Below are positions 40,718 through 53,038 of a stretch of DNA of 64,000 nt, piece by piece (the stretch's first letter is position 1; each line of letters opens with the position of its first letter). This DNA is from Epiperipatus broadwayi. Taxonomy: Eukaryota; Onychophora; Udeonychophora; Euonychophora; Peripatidae. The translations under genes were made by a program, and so were the position numbers. Below the pieces are notes generated by a model. It was not told the origin of the DNA and made no database searches. It saw only the letters and a program-made list of their open reading frames with translations. The stretch is taken from contig JAQFVV010000014.1 of assembly GCA_028023455.1 (NCBI GenBank), forward strand, positions 2,733,336 through 2,797,335. The letters run 5' to 3'.

Positions 40718-42765
40718 TTACTATCATATTTACATACATACACAATTATGAATATAAACATAATAGAGATAACTATTTTTCTGTTTCACTTACAATAGAA
40801 ATATTTAATATTTTACACCTTACAGACATTATATTTAATTGCTAAGTGTTTAATTTGTAATTAATATTATATGGGATAGAATTTTGAATAGGAAAAATGA
40901 AAAAAGATTGAACTTTAGAGATGTCAAATTTGAAGGGAAATTAAAGTTTAAGTCAAAAGAATAATATTAACAATGATAAAATCTTGAAAAAAAATTAAAA
41001 AGTTATTAATTAAAAACATTGTGAAAAAAAGTGAATAGACCAAATGCTTAGGAATAAAAGAATTATAAAATATTTGCTGGAAACAACTTTTGAGAGTGAG
41101 AAAATTAAAAGAAAGCAATGTCATAGTTATAATTATTGAAAAATAAAATGAAAGATCTGAGGTTTTGAAAAAGATGATATAGTTTCCTGTGTAAGTCCTG
41201 TGATACAGTGAATGGTTTGTGATATTGATGCTTTTTCTGTAATATTATGAGCTATTATCTTGATTATTGTGTATGAGTTTACTTCAAGAAATAAATAATC
41301 ACAAAGAAGTATATTGAAAAAATAATGATTGGATAAGAGGAGTGATAATAATCTAATATTTTCTTTATTTTGAATAATGAACAATAATGATCTAGTAAAG
41401 AGTCTTTATTTTTTTTTCTATAAGCATAGTATATTGTATATAATTTATGTATCTTAGTGTGTTATAGGAATTTTTTTAAAAATATACATTGAGTTAGTTT
41501 TCTTTATTTTTATCTATATATAATTGCATACTATATGTTATTGCTAATATAAAAAAAAATGGGTTGGAAGAAATTGCATAAATCACATATTTTAGGTTTT
41601 TGCTTTTTGTTTGTTGTAAAATACACAATTGGTTTTTTGTTTACTTTTTAGAATGGAGTAAATGTAAATACTTTGCAGCATGCTGATGATACTATCCTTT
41701 CCTGTTAAAAATTTCGAAAACTTGCTGAAACAGTCAACTTTTGTATAATAATATGACTATCCATCAATTTTGAAAGGACAAAAAATAATGATAATATATA
41801 GAAATTAAAGTGGGATTCACTGCAGTGGTATTCAACTTAAGTTCCATGGATCATGTCCAACTCTATACTTCTGCCACTCAAACTTCTTATGAATTCCCAA
41901 ACAATAAAGCCATGATTTTTAAAGAAAATCTTAATTTCAAATTAAGGATTAAAAGTGCATAACTAAAATATTAATTAATGAAATTTAGAAAGATAGTTTT
42001 AAAAAAAATAGAAAAAGATGAAATAATACCATCTTTTTTTATAAATATTAACAGTTTTAATTTTTTTTTTTTTAACACTAGTATAAGAGTATTGAATGTT
42101 TCATATAGAATATATCATGGTAAGAATCTCTTAGTAAATACTTTTTGACAAATTAGGATGTTTTAAAGTGTGAAGTAAAAATATTCTGAGAATATCTTGG
42201 ACTATTAAAAGTAAAAATATCAAATTGATTGAAATGATAGAAAATCAGAAGAGAACTTTTGGAAAATATGTAATTGAAAAATTATTACATTTTGTGCAGC
42301 ATCTCTTAATGCATCAAAGGAAGAGTTGTCATTGATACTGTATGACTGCACTCATGTAGTTTATATGCTAGAAAATTCTAAATCATATTCAAAAGAAAAG
42401 CAGTGTCAATATTTTAGTAAAAGATGATTTAATATAATGTAATAAAAATGTTTACATTTTTTTTGATAATTTTATTGCTTGTGTGGACCACACCCAGGGT
42501 AAAAATTCTAAAATAAAATTTTATAAAATAATTTAATAGAAGTAAACATTTAATAAATTATGAAATCAATAATATTGAAAATTTCAAGCAGATTATTTCA
42601 TGAATTTATGTCCTGTGAGTGCATATAAAAGGAAAAATTTTAAAGTGTATATTTACAATTATAATGCTTACAAGTTTATTTTATTTTCATACATTTAAAA
42701 TTCTTACAAATCAGTTTCAAGTATTAGTAGATTTTTAACATGATTCAGATTTAAATGAAATTAAT
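40718..42765. other. Non-coding apart from the RT relic
   Basis: Apart from 41652-41783, no gene or repeat boundary is recognised. T runs occur near 41408 and 42060. Confidence 0.45.
41652..41783 (+). pseudogene. Small LINE reverse-transcriptase relic (ADD motif C)
   Basis: In one plus-strand frame this reads NGVNVNTLQHADDTILSC, then, past a stop, KFRKLAETVNF, and past another stop, LSINFERTK. The order (strand, x-ADDT, leucine-rich helix, L-S-I-N-x-x-K-T-K-like) is the RT palm motif C region of LINEs. Two in-frame stops and no recognisable flanks show an old fragment. HADD differs from the FADD and YMDD boxes of the other elements here, so it probably comes from another family. Confidence 0.6.
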
Positions 42766-43566
42766 ATGAAAATAACTGATACAATTTTAAAAACTGCAAC
42801 AAAGATAGCTGGTAGAAAAAAGCAGCAATTGAACAACAAAATTTCTACTGAGACTAGAGAATTTATGAAGAAAAGAAGGAATATGAAGATATACAAAAAG
42901 GACGCATTAAAAAGGATTGAATGTATTGAATTTTGTAAAATGGTGCAGAAAAGAGTTGAAAATGATATAAGAAAGTATAACTGTGAATTAGCAAGGAATG
43001 CTGTAGAAGAAAATAAAAGTCTCAAGAATATAATACAACATTTTGATATTGGTAGGAAATTTATATCTGCAATAAGAAAAAAAGATGGAATTATTACTAA
43101 AAACAGAGATGACATCATGAAATATGTAGAAGACTTTTATCAAGAATTATATAGTAATAAAGAACAAGTACCTCCTATATCTATTACATCTTCCAAATTG
43201 CCTAGAATTTTAAATAAAGAAGTGAGACATGCAATAAAATCTATGAAGAAAGGAAAGGCTCTAGGTAATGATGGAATTACAATTGATATATTAAAAGAAG
43301 CAGGTGAAGAAATAGAAAATATTTTAGCTAAGTTATATATCAAATGTCTAAATCATAAAGATGTACCAGATAATTGGAAGAATGCAGTATTAATATTAAT
43401 ATTTAAGAAAGGTGATAAAGAAGATAATAGAAATTACAGACCTATCAACCTTTTATCAGTTTTATACAAAATTTTTACCAAGATAATTACAAATCATCTA
43501 CAGAGAATGTGGATTTCCACCAACCAAGAGAACAAGCTGGATTTAAAAGTGGTTTTAGTACAGTAG
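42766..43566 (+). pseudogene. LINE RT linker and fingers
   Basis: The first ~140 codons are a Lys/Glu-rich linker. Then come VRHAIKSMKKGKALGNDGIT (fingers block) and NWKNAVLILIFKKGDKEDNR, followed by NYRPINLLSVLYKIFTKII, the R-P-I-x-L-L block of LINE RTs. The true frame is lost near 43510, after HLQRM. The remaining codons to 43566 are out of frame with the family. No true start codon is expected because the element is truncated upstream. Confidence 0.85.
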
Positions 43567-44039
43567 ATCATATCCAGGTATTGAGAGAAGTTATAGAAAG
43601 GACAATTGAATATGATGTGCCATTATGTTTTGGATTTGTAGATTATGAAAAGGCATTTGATTCTATAAACATTTCTTCAGTGATTAAAGTATTTGATCAT
43701 CGAGGTATAGATCCAGGATATTGTCATATTTTAAAGAATATTTATAAAAATGCAACAGCAACAATTAGATTACAGAATGATACTGGGAAAGTCAACATTG
43801 AGAAGGGTGTAAGACAGAGTGACTCCATATCTCCAAAACTTTTTACAGCAGTGCTGCAAGAAGTATTTTGTGGATTAAAATGGGAAGCTAAAGGAATGAA
43901 AGTAAATGGAGATTATTTAAATCATTTCGATTTTGCAGATGATGTAATTGTTTTTGCAAATAATGCTTTAGAGCTGCAGGAAATGTTGCAGGAGTTATTA
44001 GATGAAAGTAGGACTAAAGATAAATGTTATAAAGACTAA
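43509..44039 (+). pseudogene. LINE RT palm
   Basis: Continues the RT in a new frame: FHQPREQAGFKSGFSTVDHI, then FVDYEKAFDSIN (motif A with catalytic Asp), GVRQSDSISPKLF (motif B; the usual R-Q-G-D reads R-Q-S-D, so a key glycine is changed) and FADDVIVFA (motif C at 43932-43943, both Asp intact). The frame is lost after LLDES near 44005. The motif B change would be expected to impair template/dNTP handling even without the frameshifts. Confidence 0.85.
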
Positions 44040-44593
44040 AGTAATGTTTAATCGATTTTCTCAAAATATGAAAATAAAGATTGATTATGATGAGTTAGAA
44101 GAAGCTAACAGTTACAAATACCTTGGTCGGATTATTAATACAGATGGAAACATAATGGATGAAATTAATCATAGAATTAAACTTGATTTTAAAAGGAAAT
44201 ATTCCTATGTGTTTGAAAGGGAAGGTTTTTAACAAATGTGTTTTACCAGTTCTTACTTATGGATCTGAGACTTGGACACTTAATAGAAGATCAATACAGA
44301 TTCTTCAGACCATTGAAAGAAGTATGGAGAGATGTATGTTGGGAATAACAAGAAGAGATCGAAAATGCAATGTATGGGTAAGAGAACAAACAGGTGTTAC
44401 TGACCTCATCGAAAAAATTAAGAGATTGAAATGGAGTTGGGCTGGACATATTGCTAGAAGAGATGATAATAGATGGACAATTGAAATCTTAAACTGGATT
44501 TCAAGGGATTGTAAAAGGCTCCGAAAGAGACCACATGTTAGATGGATGGATGAAATAAGAAAGTGTGCAGGAGTGATGTGGAGAAGAAACTAA
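44002..44593 (+). pseudogene. LINE RT thumb and C-terminal region
   Basis: Two further frames carry the end of the protein. 44002-44232 has GLKINVIKTKVMF and SYKYLGRIINTDG. 44159-44593 has CVLPVLTYGSETWTL, then a WSWAGHIARRDDNRW block and PHVRWMDEIRK, typical of RTE-like C-termini. The frame change lies near 44205-44230. Coding ends at 44593, about 75 bp before the repeated GATGA tail. Confidence 0.85.
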
Positions 44594-44669
44594 AGATTGG
44601 AGAAGATGGATTGAACTTGGAGAGACCTTCATCCTGCAGTGGATTGACAATGTTTGATGATGATGATGA

Positions 44670-47510
44670 ATAGCAATAATGTAAGTCAAATTTTGTATCA
44701 TGTTGGTATGTAATTGGTTTTTTTTTATTTAGTGAATGGAATTAAAAGTGATTGATTAAAATCTTTCTAAAAGCATAAGTTTGGCTTATATATACACACA
44801 CACACCTTTAGGTAAAAGAGATATGATGGATTCACTGTTATTTTTTCATAGACTATATCTTGTGTTTATAAGTGAGTATTTTTCAGCATTATAAATTTGT
44901 ACAACACATGTGTTAGAGTGATCCCCATATGACTATTACAAATAAAAACATCACACTAGATAAATAAATAATTAGTTATATATATATAATATTAATTTAC
45001 CAAACTTTTTTTTTTCATGCCAGTGGCAACTGTTAATGACAATACTATAAAAATAAGTAATATTTATTATTTGAAGACAATACATTTAAATGTGACAAAA
45101 GAAAATTATTTAGCCATTTTTAATAACATTTTGTAAGAAAATTAAAATAATTTGCTTTTCATTCAATATCTTTTGAAGTATTTATGCATACTGTGTTACA
45201 TAATCTTGGGTTCCTATAGAAAGACAGCCCTAATAATGCCATAATGACTGTTGATGTTTAAATACTAAGTTATTTTACTAATAATATGTTTATTAATATT
45301 GTCAACAACTTATCAGTGGACTCATTTTAATAATGTGGTAAGATAAAATTAAATATTCTTTTATTTTATATTTTATAAATCAGCCACTTAAGTGCCTTGC
45401 ACATTAGAGTAAAATGGCTTTGACTACAAGTATACTGATCGTAGTAATAAATCTATGTCTTTTGCTTGTTTAGTCTTTTTAATGTATAATATATCAGATG
45501 CTATAATAATTGTTATGAGTTATATGCTATACACCATTTAAAAATTACCATTTGTTTTTTGTTGTTGTTTGTATTACTTTTCTGTTGATTGCTTTTCATT
45601 CAAATCAGTTGAAATGTATTATAATAATTGGCATTTTTAAACATTTTATCTGCTTGATTTAGTTATTGCCTTTACATATTAATAATATTTTATTTTTCTT
45701 TAAAATAAATAAATAATGAATGTCTTTATTGTTTAAGAGTTCATAAGACTTTTGAATATCAGAAATGGCAGACTCAATTTATTACGGCGCTAAACTATGC
45801 AAATCCATTTTTTTAATTTTAAAATATATCATTTAAACGTTTATAATAGAAAAATCAAGTAATCTATCAACTGATTTTCTGGTTCCCTATTTTTTAATCG
45901 ATCAAAATTACAAGGAGGCCCTTCACATTTTTATGGTTGTGGGGTTATTATTTTATCGTAAGTTATGAATTTGTTAAGAAACATTTTTTATTTAATTTTG
46001 ATTGTTTATGCTTTAAAAACTGTACACATAATACACAAATAAATTAATATATGCACTCTTTAAAACAAAAATACAATCAAGGAATAGATCTAATTGATAC
46101 TAGCATTATGCTTTTGTTTTATCTTTTCTAGTTAAACTATAATAAATCATTAACTATAGAAAAAATAATTATTGAAGTTTATATTGATTGTATGGATGTT
46201 ATTTAAAAGCTAGTAGAAATCTTAATAAGATAAAATGGATAAACATTAATTGATGAATGTTACGAATTCACAATCAGAAAATAATTTTAAAAAATATTAA
46301 TTGATAAATTTTTAATATACAGAATATAATTATATATATAAATGTGTGTGTGCATACAATGGCTACCTGAATGAATAGAAATTATATTTAATATTTGTAT
46401 TTAATTATTTAATAATGTAAAGCAAACTTACTTATTTTATTCATCCATTAGACATGATTTTTTAGATCATTTAAACAACCTTTTGCATCCTGCACACTTC
46501 TATTCTCCATCTATTGATAACTCTTATATTAACATACTCATTCTAGTACCATTTTAGTTTAATTTTTTCAATGATGTCAGTGATACATGATACCAATATG
46601 TAAGTAACTGCTCATAATTTTCTATATAGTTCTGTGTCTCTATATTGCTTTTCTATTAAGTCAGAGTAATGAGTCCATGATTTGAAGATTACTTTCATCC
46701 ATTATGTTTTTATTTGTATTAAAGATTTTATCAAAATATTTATAGAAGTTGATTTTTAATTTACTTATGATCAATATTTATTTTATTTTTTAAAAATTAT
46801 ATTTAACTTTATTTAGGCTTTTTTATATTTATCTTTAGGCTTTCTTCCTTGCTTTTCATCTGATAACTCTTATAATAGTTCTTTCAGTTCTGAAATATTA
46901 CTTACAAATATAATCAGATTATTTTCAAAATATAGAGAATTTAAATAATTTCCATTTGTTTTTATTTTTTTCATACATTTTTCCATAAAATATTTGTTGT
47001 AAAATAGTTTGAAGAGTTGAATACATCTTGCTGTATACCTTTTTCAGCCTTTAATCTTTTTGGAGTAACGATGTAAACTAATCATTGCTATTATGACTTT
47101 GATAAACATTCTTCAGAATTTGAAATTGTCTTGAATTTATCCCTTAATTTCTAAAGCTGTAATTATAGAAAAAGTGCTTATTTAATGAAATATCTTTTCA
47201 TCATTTTTTAAATACTTGAATGTGGTCTACTGTGCTATAATAAAACTTTTATATTCAGCTTGTTTTTATTTTTTATAGTTAACTTGATTCAAAGATCTCT
47301 TTGGACTAATTGTAATGACCTTTATCTGTGATTTCTAATATGTTTTGTTTCATCTTTTTAAAAATAATCAGCAGCATCTGGCAAATTTTTATCATGTAGG
47401 TGTTCAATGTTTAGCTCTTACAACAATTTATTTCTTAACATAGTGTTTTCATGAAGGTTTGTCATTATGGTATTTTAGTATTATTTATATATTGGATTAT
47501 CTCCATCATC
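44670..47510. other. Non-coding stretch, nothing identified
   Basis: Read on both strands without finding a gene, domain relic or clear repeat. Short TA and CA runs near 44790 and 44980 only. Confidence 0.45.
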
Positions 47511-47845
47511 TAATATAAGTATTGAATGCTTTAGAATAATTTAACTTTATTTAAATTTTCCAATGACATTCAACTGTTAGTAATAGAACACAGGTTAATA
47601 TATGCACAATATTTTAAATGCTGGCATTATCTTAAAATTCAAGAATCTAAGAGTCCAGGTTCGAATCCCATGCTAGTACTGTCACTGGTCAGACCAGCAA
47701 CACTTGAAGAAGAGAGAATTATACTACTCAAAACATTGTGCATATATTAACCTGTGCTATTATTACTAGTTGAGTGTAATTGGAAAATTTAAATAAAATG
47801 AAATTTTTCTAAAGACATTCAATACTTAATATTAGATGATGGAAA
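47511..47845. mobile_element. Foldback element with ~100-bp arms and a B-box-like core
   Basis: 47511-47610 and about 47735-47845 are imperfect reverse complements: CCATCATCTAATATAAGTAT pairs with its complement near 47825, and CAGGTTAATATATGCACAAT with ATTGTGCATATATTAACCTG. The ~124-bp unpaired centre contains GGTTCGAATCC at 47658-47668, a perfect match to the Pol III B-box/T-loop consensus. No convincing A-box was seen upstream, so a complete tRNA gene is not called. It may be a tRNA-derived SINE caught inside an inverted duplication. Confidence 0.75.
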
Positions 47846-50800
47846 TATCTTGTGGGTTTTTTTTTATAGTGTTGAAATATATTCAGTATTTTTAATTAAT
47901 CAAAATACAATTAAACTCTTTTATGATTTTATTTGATTGCTTCTATGTCCAATTTTTTTTTAATGGGGGAGAGTGAGGACATCTTCATTTGATATCTTTT
48001 TCTTTTGTCTGATTTATCATTAATTTCAGTGATGTTCTTTCGTTTTTGTGTGTGGTTTCAATGTGTGTGATTATAATAAAAGCTATGTTTGTTTTTTTAG
48101 ATCAATTTTCTGCTGGCATTTTTTGTAACTTTGCAAAGTTTGATCAAGTTCCATCTGCTTTGTAAGTGGAATTTAACAGCTACTGATCTAAGTAGATGTG
48201 AAAAAATACAAACTATAAACCATATAGTTAATGGCAGTCAAATTTATGACTATAAGATCAGAATTAAAGGTCTTAATAAAGTTACAAATTAATCTATTTC
48301 AAATCTCTGCAAGTTCCTATGTGATATAATGTTAATAGTTAAACTATTTAAGAAAACCTATATATTTATAAAGTTAATTTTATTTAATATTAATTTTTTT
48401 TTTTTTGAGTCAATCAATCTTCCTTTAACTGATAATTATCTACAGTTATATATATAGCACATAAAAGATCATTCTTAGAATAGTAATTTTGATATCGAAT
48501 CTGAACAGTTTCTAAGTAAGTGAATTTAAATATTATTTTATACTTTCATTTACTTTTTTAACAATGTATAGATACATTAAAGATACAGGAAGTTTATATT
48601 AAGGGGAATAATGAGAGTCCTTTATTTGAGGATTTGCCAGAGTAATCACTATCATTTTTTTATTCATTATAGTTATCATTTTTTTAAAAATTGAATTTTT
48701 TTAAATGACTACTATTTTTTTTAAAAAAAAAGCTTTTTGTGAGATGATTCACAGCATAAAATATTGACATTATTAAAGCAATACCTTTAGTGTAAGATAA
48801 AACAGTGAGATTGATCCTAAGAAGAACAGTACTGTACAAAATGTATTCATTATGTAAGTAAAAACAAATGAAGGTATAACAGCAATATAATTCAATTGCA
48901 GTAAGGGGAAAATATACCATAGTTTTTTTATTTATTGTAATTATATTGCAGTTTGTAAGTGGATTGCTAATGCAATGAAAGGAAAAAATAATTTCATCAT
49001 GAAAGTAAACAACCCCTACAAAAAAAAAATCAAATTTTATTTAGCATGTAATTAAAAATAGTTTTTCATTCTATAAAGAATTAATTTCCTTAAAATAAAT
49101 CAAAAAATGCTTACATTACTTCACAATAATTTTTATTTAACTAATTCTTATTTAATATTTTCATATTAATAGAAATCCTTATTTTCCCCAGACAAAAATG
49201 CTGATCATAATAAATAGAAATAGTATCGGCAGGAAAAAAGAGGTTTAATCATGTATGGTATTAAAATTATATTACACTTTTTATCTAATTTTATTTAAGA
49301 GTGCCTTTTCATAAAACAAATAAAAAAATGACAGGCCATTAATTTTCTAAACAGCATTGTAAAAAAAAAAAAAAACAGTTTTATTGATTATGTAATTATA
49401 AAAACAGAAAACAGTGAAAACATAAATTAATTTAAAAATAAAATTAATTATGTTAACTCAATATTTTTGCACATGCTTTATTTTATTTTAACAAATCATG
49501 ATTCAAAGGAATATCAACTTTATCTGATATAATAAATTCAGAATGATGAGCATAAAATTATCGTTTTATTATTTTTTATTAGTAATATGTTTAATATTTG
49601 ATTGAATACAAGTATAATTTATATACTTGGAGTTTAGATGTAATTATAAAGGATTTGAACATAGCTAGAGGGAGCTTGAAAGTCTGTGTTTAAGTCTTTT
49701 ATGAATTACATTATAATATGTTTAATAATTCATTGCTTAATCCTTTTTAAAAAAAAATTTAACTGAATTTTTAATATTTATTAATAACAAGTTAAATATT
49801 TTTTCATAAGAAACTGTATAATTGCATTTTTTATATAGGAGATTCCCGACTTACAAAGTGCTTTAAAGAATCGGTTAATCTCAATATCTAGAATAAAATT
49901 GTATATGTGTGTACTGTGACTATTGAGATTGCAGTCATAACATTCTTGTTTAAAAAAACATGAGAAATATTAGATAGTTAGGCAAATTATTAAGATTTTG
50001 TAAAATAAATAAAACTAAAGATATTAACTTTATATTATCATGACTTTAAATGATTAAAATAAAAATATTTGTTGAATACAACTAATGTAAGCATCCTATG
50101 TGATTTGAATTGTTTTGGTAAGCTGCTTATTAATTCATTGTATTCTTAAAACTTTAGCTTCAGACAAGAGGGAGGTAATTATGTATAAATTGATTTAAAA
50201 GAAAAAATAAACAACAAAGACACAATATAATTATTATGTATTTTTTGAATATACACTCACTCATAAAAACATTGGCTCAAATATATAATTGATTATGTAT
50301 GGAGAGAAAGGAAAATTAACTATGAACAACAAGTGATTTATTATTTACAATAAGTTTTGGCTTTATATTAGTATATTTTTAAATATATGGGTCAAAATAT
50401 TTATTTATAGCATTGGAAACCTCAGAATATGTTGTGAATTATTAAAAATTATATTAAATGCATAGATTTTTTTGTCAAAACTACAGATAAGCACAAAAGA
50501 GAAATCTTTTATAAATAAATTATATATTGTTTTAATGGAATGATGTTTCACAATAAGATCTTTATCAACACCAATCTGGAGGCTAGTGTATGAACTATGG
50601 AAAACAGGCATTTTGGGGATCAATGTGCAGATTAACTGTCCAAGAAGAAAGAAATTTTTAAGCAGTCGGAGAAATATGACTGAGCAGTTATTTTTTAGCA
50701 TAGAGTTTGAGCCAAGATATTGAACTGAATTTCAGATGAAAGTAAAAGTAAATTCCAGAGTAGCAGAAACTGCAGAAACAGATTATCAGTCAATTGTAAT

Positions 50801-51320
50801 ATTGGACACTGATAATAGCAATGATAATGTGTTGAATTAACTTTGGAAAATTACTTTTTTCTATACTTCTCAAAGCTGTGGAATCTTTCATTGACATATT
50901 ATAGTCTACAGGATGATTAGCTAGAGCTCCTTTCACTATATAGATTCTCAGAGCGAAAGGATTCTGTTCTAGATATGTTGACAAAGTCCTGAAATGTTAG
51001 TTCACTGTCTGTCTAATAACCTGACATATCAATCTGAACTACAGTAAGCCCAATTGCCTGTGTAAAAATAAATTGAGAATTAAATATTTCATTTCTGGAG
51101 AGATGCACTAGACATGAAGATGAAGTTATTTCAGGATTACTGACAATGTTTTAAAAATTCTAATAATATTCTAGCTACTTTTGGACATCATTATCTTAGA
51201 CAGAAACAAAATTTTTATAGCTTAAAGATTTAAATATATCTGTACTGTTGCTGCTACAACAGCAACAAATAACATGGTTTGTTATCATATTCTAAACATA
51301 GATGTAAGTTTTTTTTTGGC
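47846..51320. other. Non-coding stretch; one exon-like micro-segment
   Basis: 48101-48161 is flanked by TTTTTTTAG and GTAAGT and reads QFSAGIFCNFAKFDQVPSA in one frame. It is too short to call: it may be a micro-exon or an RT motif A scrap. The stretch 50.4-51.1 kb is less AT-rich, with two minus-strand frames (50405-50701 and 50790-50984) in which I recognise no domain. Confidence 0.4.
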
Positions 51321-51924
51321 ACAGTAGCAACTTTCTTCATACAATACTGTCACCTAGTTTAGGTCATAATAATCAATGAATGATAGAACATTAATGCATC
51401 AAACTCATCCAATATCCCAGACTAGTTTTTAGCTTATGGATTTCTTTTGTGAGGAGCCTTGGGTCTGAGAACATTGCATTTAGATCTTTGAATCTAATGG
51501 ATTCCTCCAACAGCCACCTTTTATTTTTTAGCTGACAATAAAACTATGAGCTCACACTGAAAAACAATGTTTTCATTCCAAGCTAATTTGTTTGTATAGG
51601 CATATAGATCTGAACCCATAGTCACCAACATTATTTGGCTAATAATTAGCTTGGATTGAAATAATTATTGTTTTCAGTTTGGGCTCATAGCTTTGTAATT
51701 AGCTAAAAATGTATATATATGGTGGCTTTTGGAGGGATGCATTAGATTGAAAGATCTATGTTCAGTGCTTTCAGATCCAAGGTTCCTCTGATGAAAACCA
51801 TAAGCTAGAAACTTTACTGGGGTTATTGGATGGTTAAGGATTTTGATACTTTAGGGTTCTACCATCCATTGATTATGATATCTTGTACTAGGTATCCATA
51901 TTGTTAGATTAATGCTACTACTGT
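51321..51924. mobile_element. Large foldback element, ~270-bp arms
   Basis: The left arm (about 51321-51590) and right arm (about 51645-51924) are diverged reverse complements along their whole length. Examples: TAGATCTTTGAATCTAATG against CATTAGATTGAAAGATCTA, and ACAGTAG at the left end against CTACTGT at the right. The ~55-bp centre includes CCATAGTCACCAACAT. A tail after the right arm (51929-51965) contains AAGCATAAGAAATGGTGAT, shared with 10.2 kb and, diverged, with 19.0 kb. It encodes no protein. It is best read as a non-autonomous foldback transposon; transcripts would form a long imperfect hairpin. Confidence 0.8.
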
Positions 51925-51965
51925 GTTACCAGATTGTGTAAGCATAAGAAATGGTGATCAGGTGA

Positions 51966-53038
51966 TATTAAAATGAATTTTTTTGTGTAAAATTTTACAA
52001 GAGAAATATATTTGTGGAGATACTGTCTAAACAAATTAAACACTTTAAAAAGAATTAATAAATATTCTATAGTATATTTAAATCTAGTAATTTTACTTAA
52101 TTAAAGAAAGAATCTCATTGACAAATGTACCCTTCAAATTTATTTTTTGATTATTAGGCTATATATTTCATCAAGTGATGAATGATATTAATACCAGTTT
52201 GTTAAATTAAAATTGTTATTGTTGTTAGTAAACATGTCATTTCCTTATTTTTATGTGTGTATCTTTATGATATACACATAATTAGTTAAAAGCAGTTACA
52301 TATATGGAATTTATGGTGTAAATGTCTGTGCTATACACTCACTACAAGAAATGAGAGAAAGTTCAATTTTATTGTAGAAGGGTTTAGAGATAGGTCTGTA
52401 AGAATGATGCTTCTATTTAAGAAGTATCATTCACAGTAAATGGATTTTATTTTATTTATGTACAAAGAAAACTGCATTTACTAAACAATGCTTCAGTCAA
52501 ACAAGCTGATGTATCTGGATAAATAACCATTATCATTAAATATAATTGCAATTCACTTCTAAATAAAATGGGACTTGTTTTTTCAACATTATTGTTATTA
52601 TTCTGATTGCATATTTGAAAAGAATGAGAAAATCAATATTATTGAGATGTTACTTTTAATCACATTATTCTGTTACATTTGAGATCCTAACATATGGCAT
52701 GATCATCGGCAGATGTACTTTATTTTGGAATATTTATAAGATGATTTTCATGTATTTTTTTTTCACTTATTGTTACAATTGGTGTATATCACATGTAAAT
52801 AAACTTATCTTTACCTTTTCATATTAATTTGAACATACAAGTGTAGAATTATATAATTTTATAAAAAATATATAACTATTGTGATTTAATAGATAAAATG
52901 TTTTATGCACTCTTGTCAAGTATAATATATAAAATAGTTCATGGAAATTTTCAACAGCTGTGTAGAATAATAGACTGTTATCGATATTTTACTAAAATAA
53001 CATTGCCAAAATTGACTAGCTAAAGGATTTATTACATG
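51966..53038. other. Non-coding stretch, nothing identified
   Basis: AT-rich DNA between the foldback and repeat copy B, with no frame or repeat worth naming. Confidence 0.45.

Larger units (their letters stand above)
42766..44669 (+). mobile_element. RTE-like LINE, 5'-truncated, frameshifted
   Basis: Plus-strand element lacking the endonuclease and starting in the endonuclease-RT linker, as is usual after incomplete reverse transcription. RT coding runs to 44593. The 3' tail ends in GATGATGATGATGA (44655-44668), the short tandem tail seen on RTE-like elements. Three frame changes (near 43510, 44005-44035 and 44205-44230) break the RT. No target-site duplication was identified. It belongs to a different subfamily from the element at 22.5-25.5 kb: motif spacing and C-terminus differ clearly. 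Confidence 0.85.

Noticed and set aside
47600-47740. Functional tRNA gene
   Set aside because: Only the B-box/T-loop matches; no A-box and no acceptor stem could be drawn.
50405-50984. Possible exons on the minus strand in a less AT-rich patch
   Set aside because: No recognisable domain or convincing splice sites in any frame.
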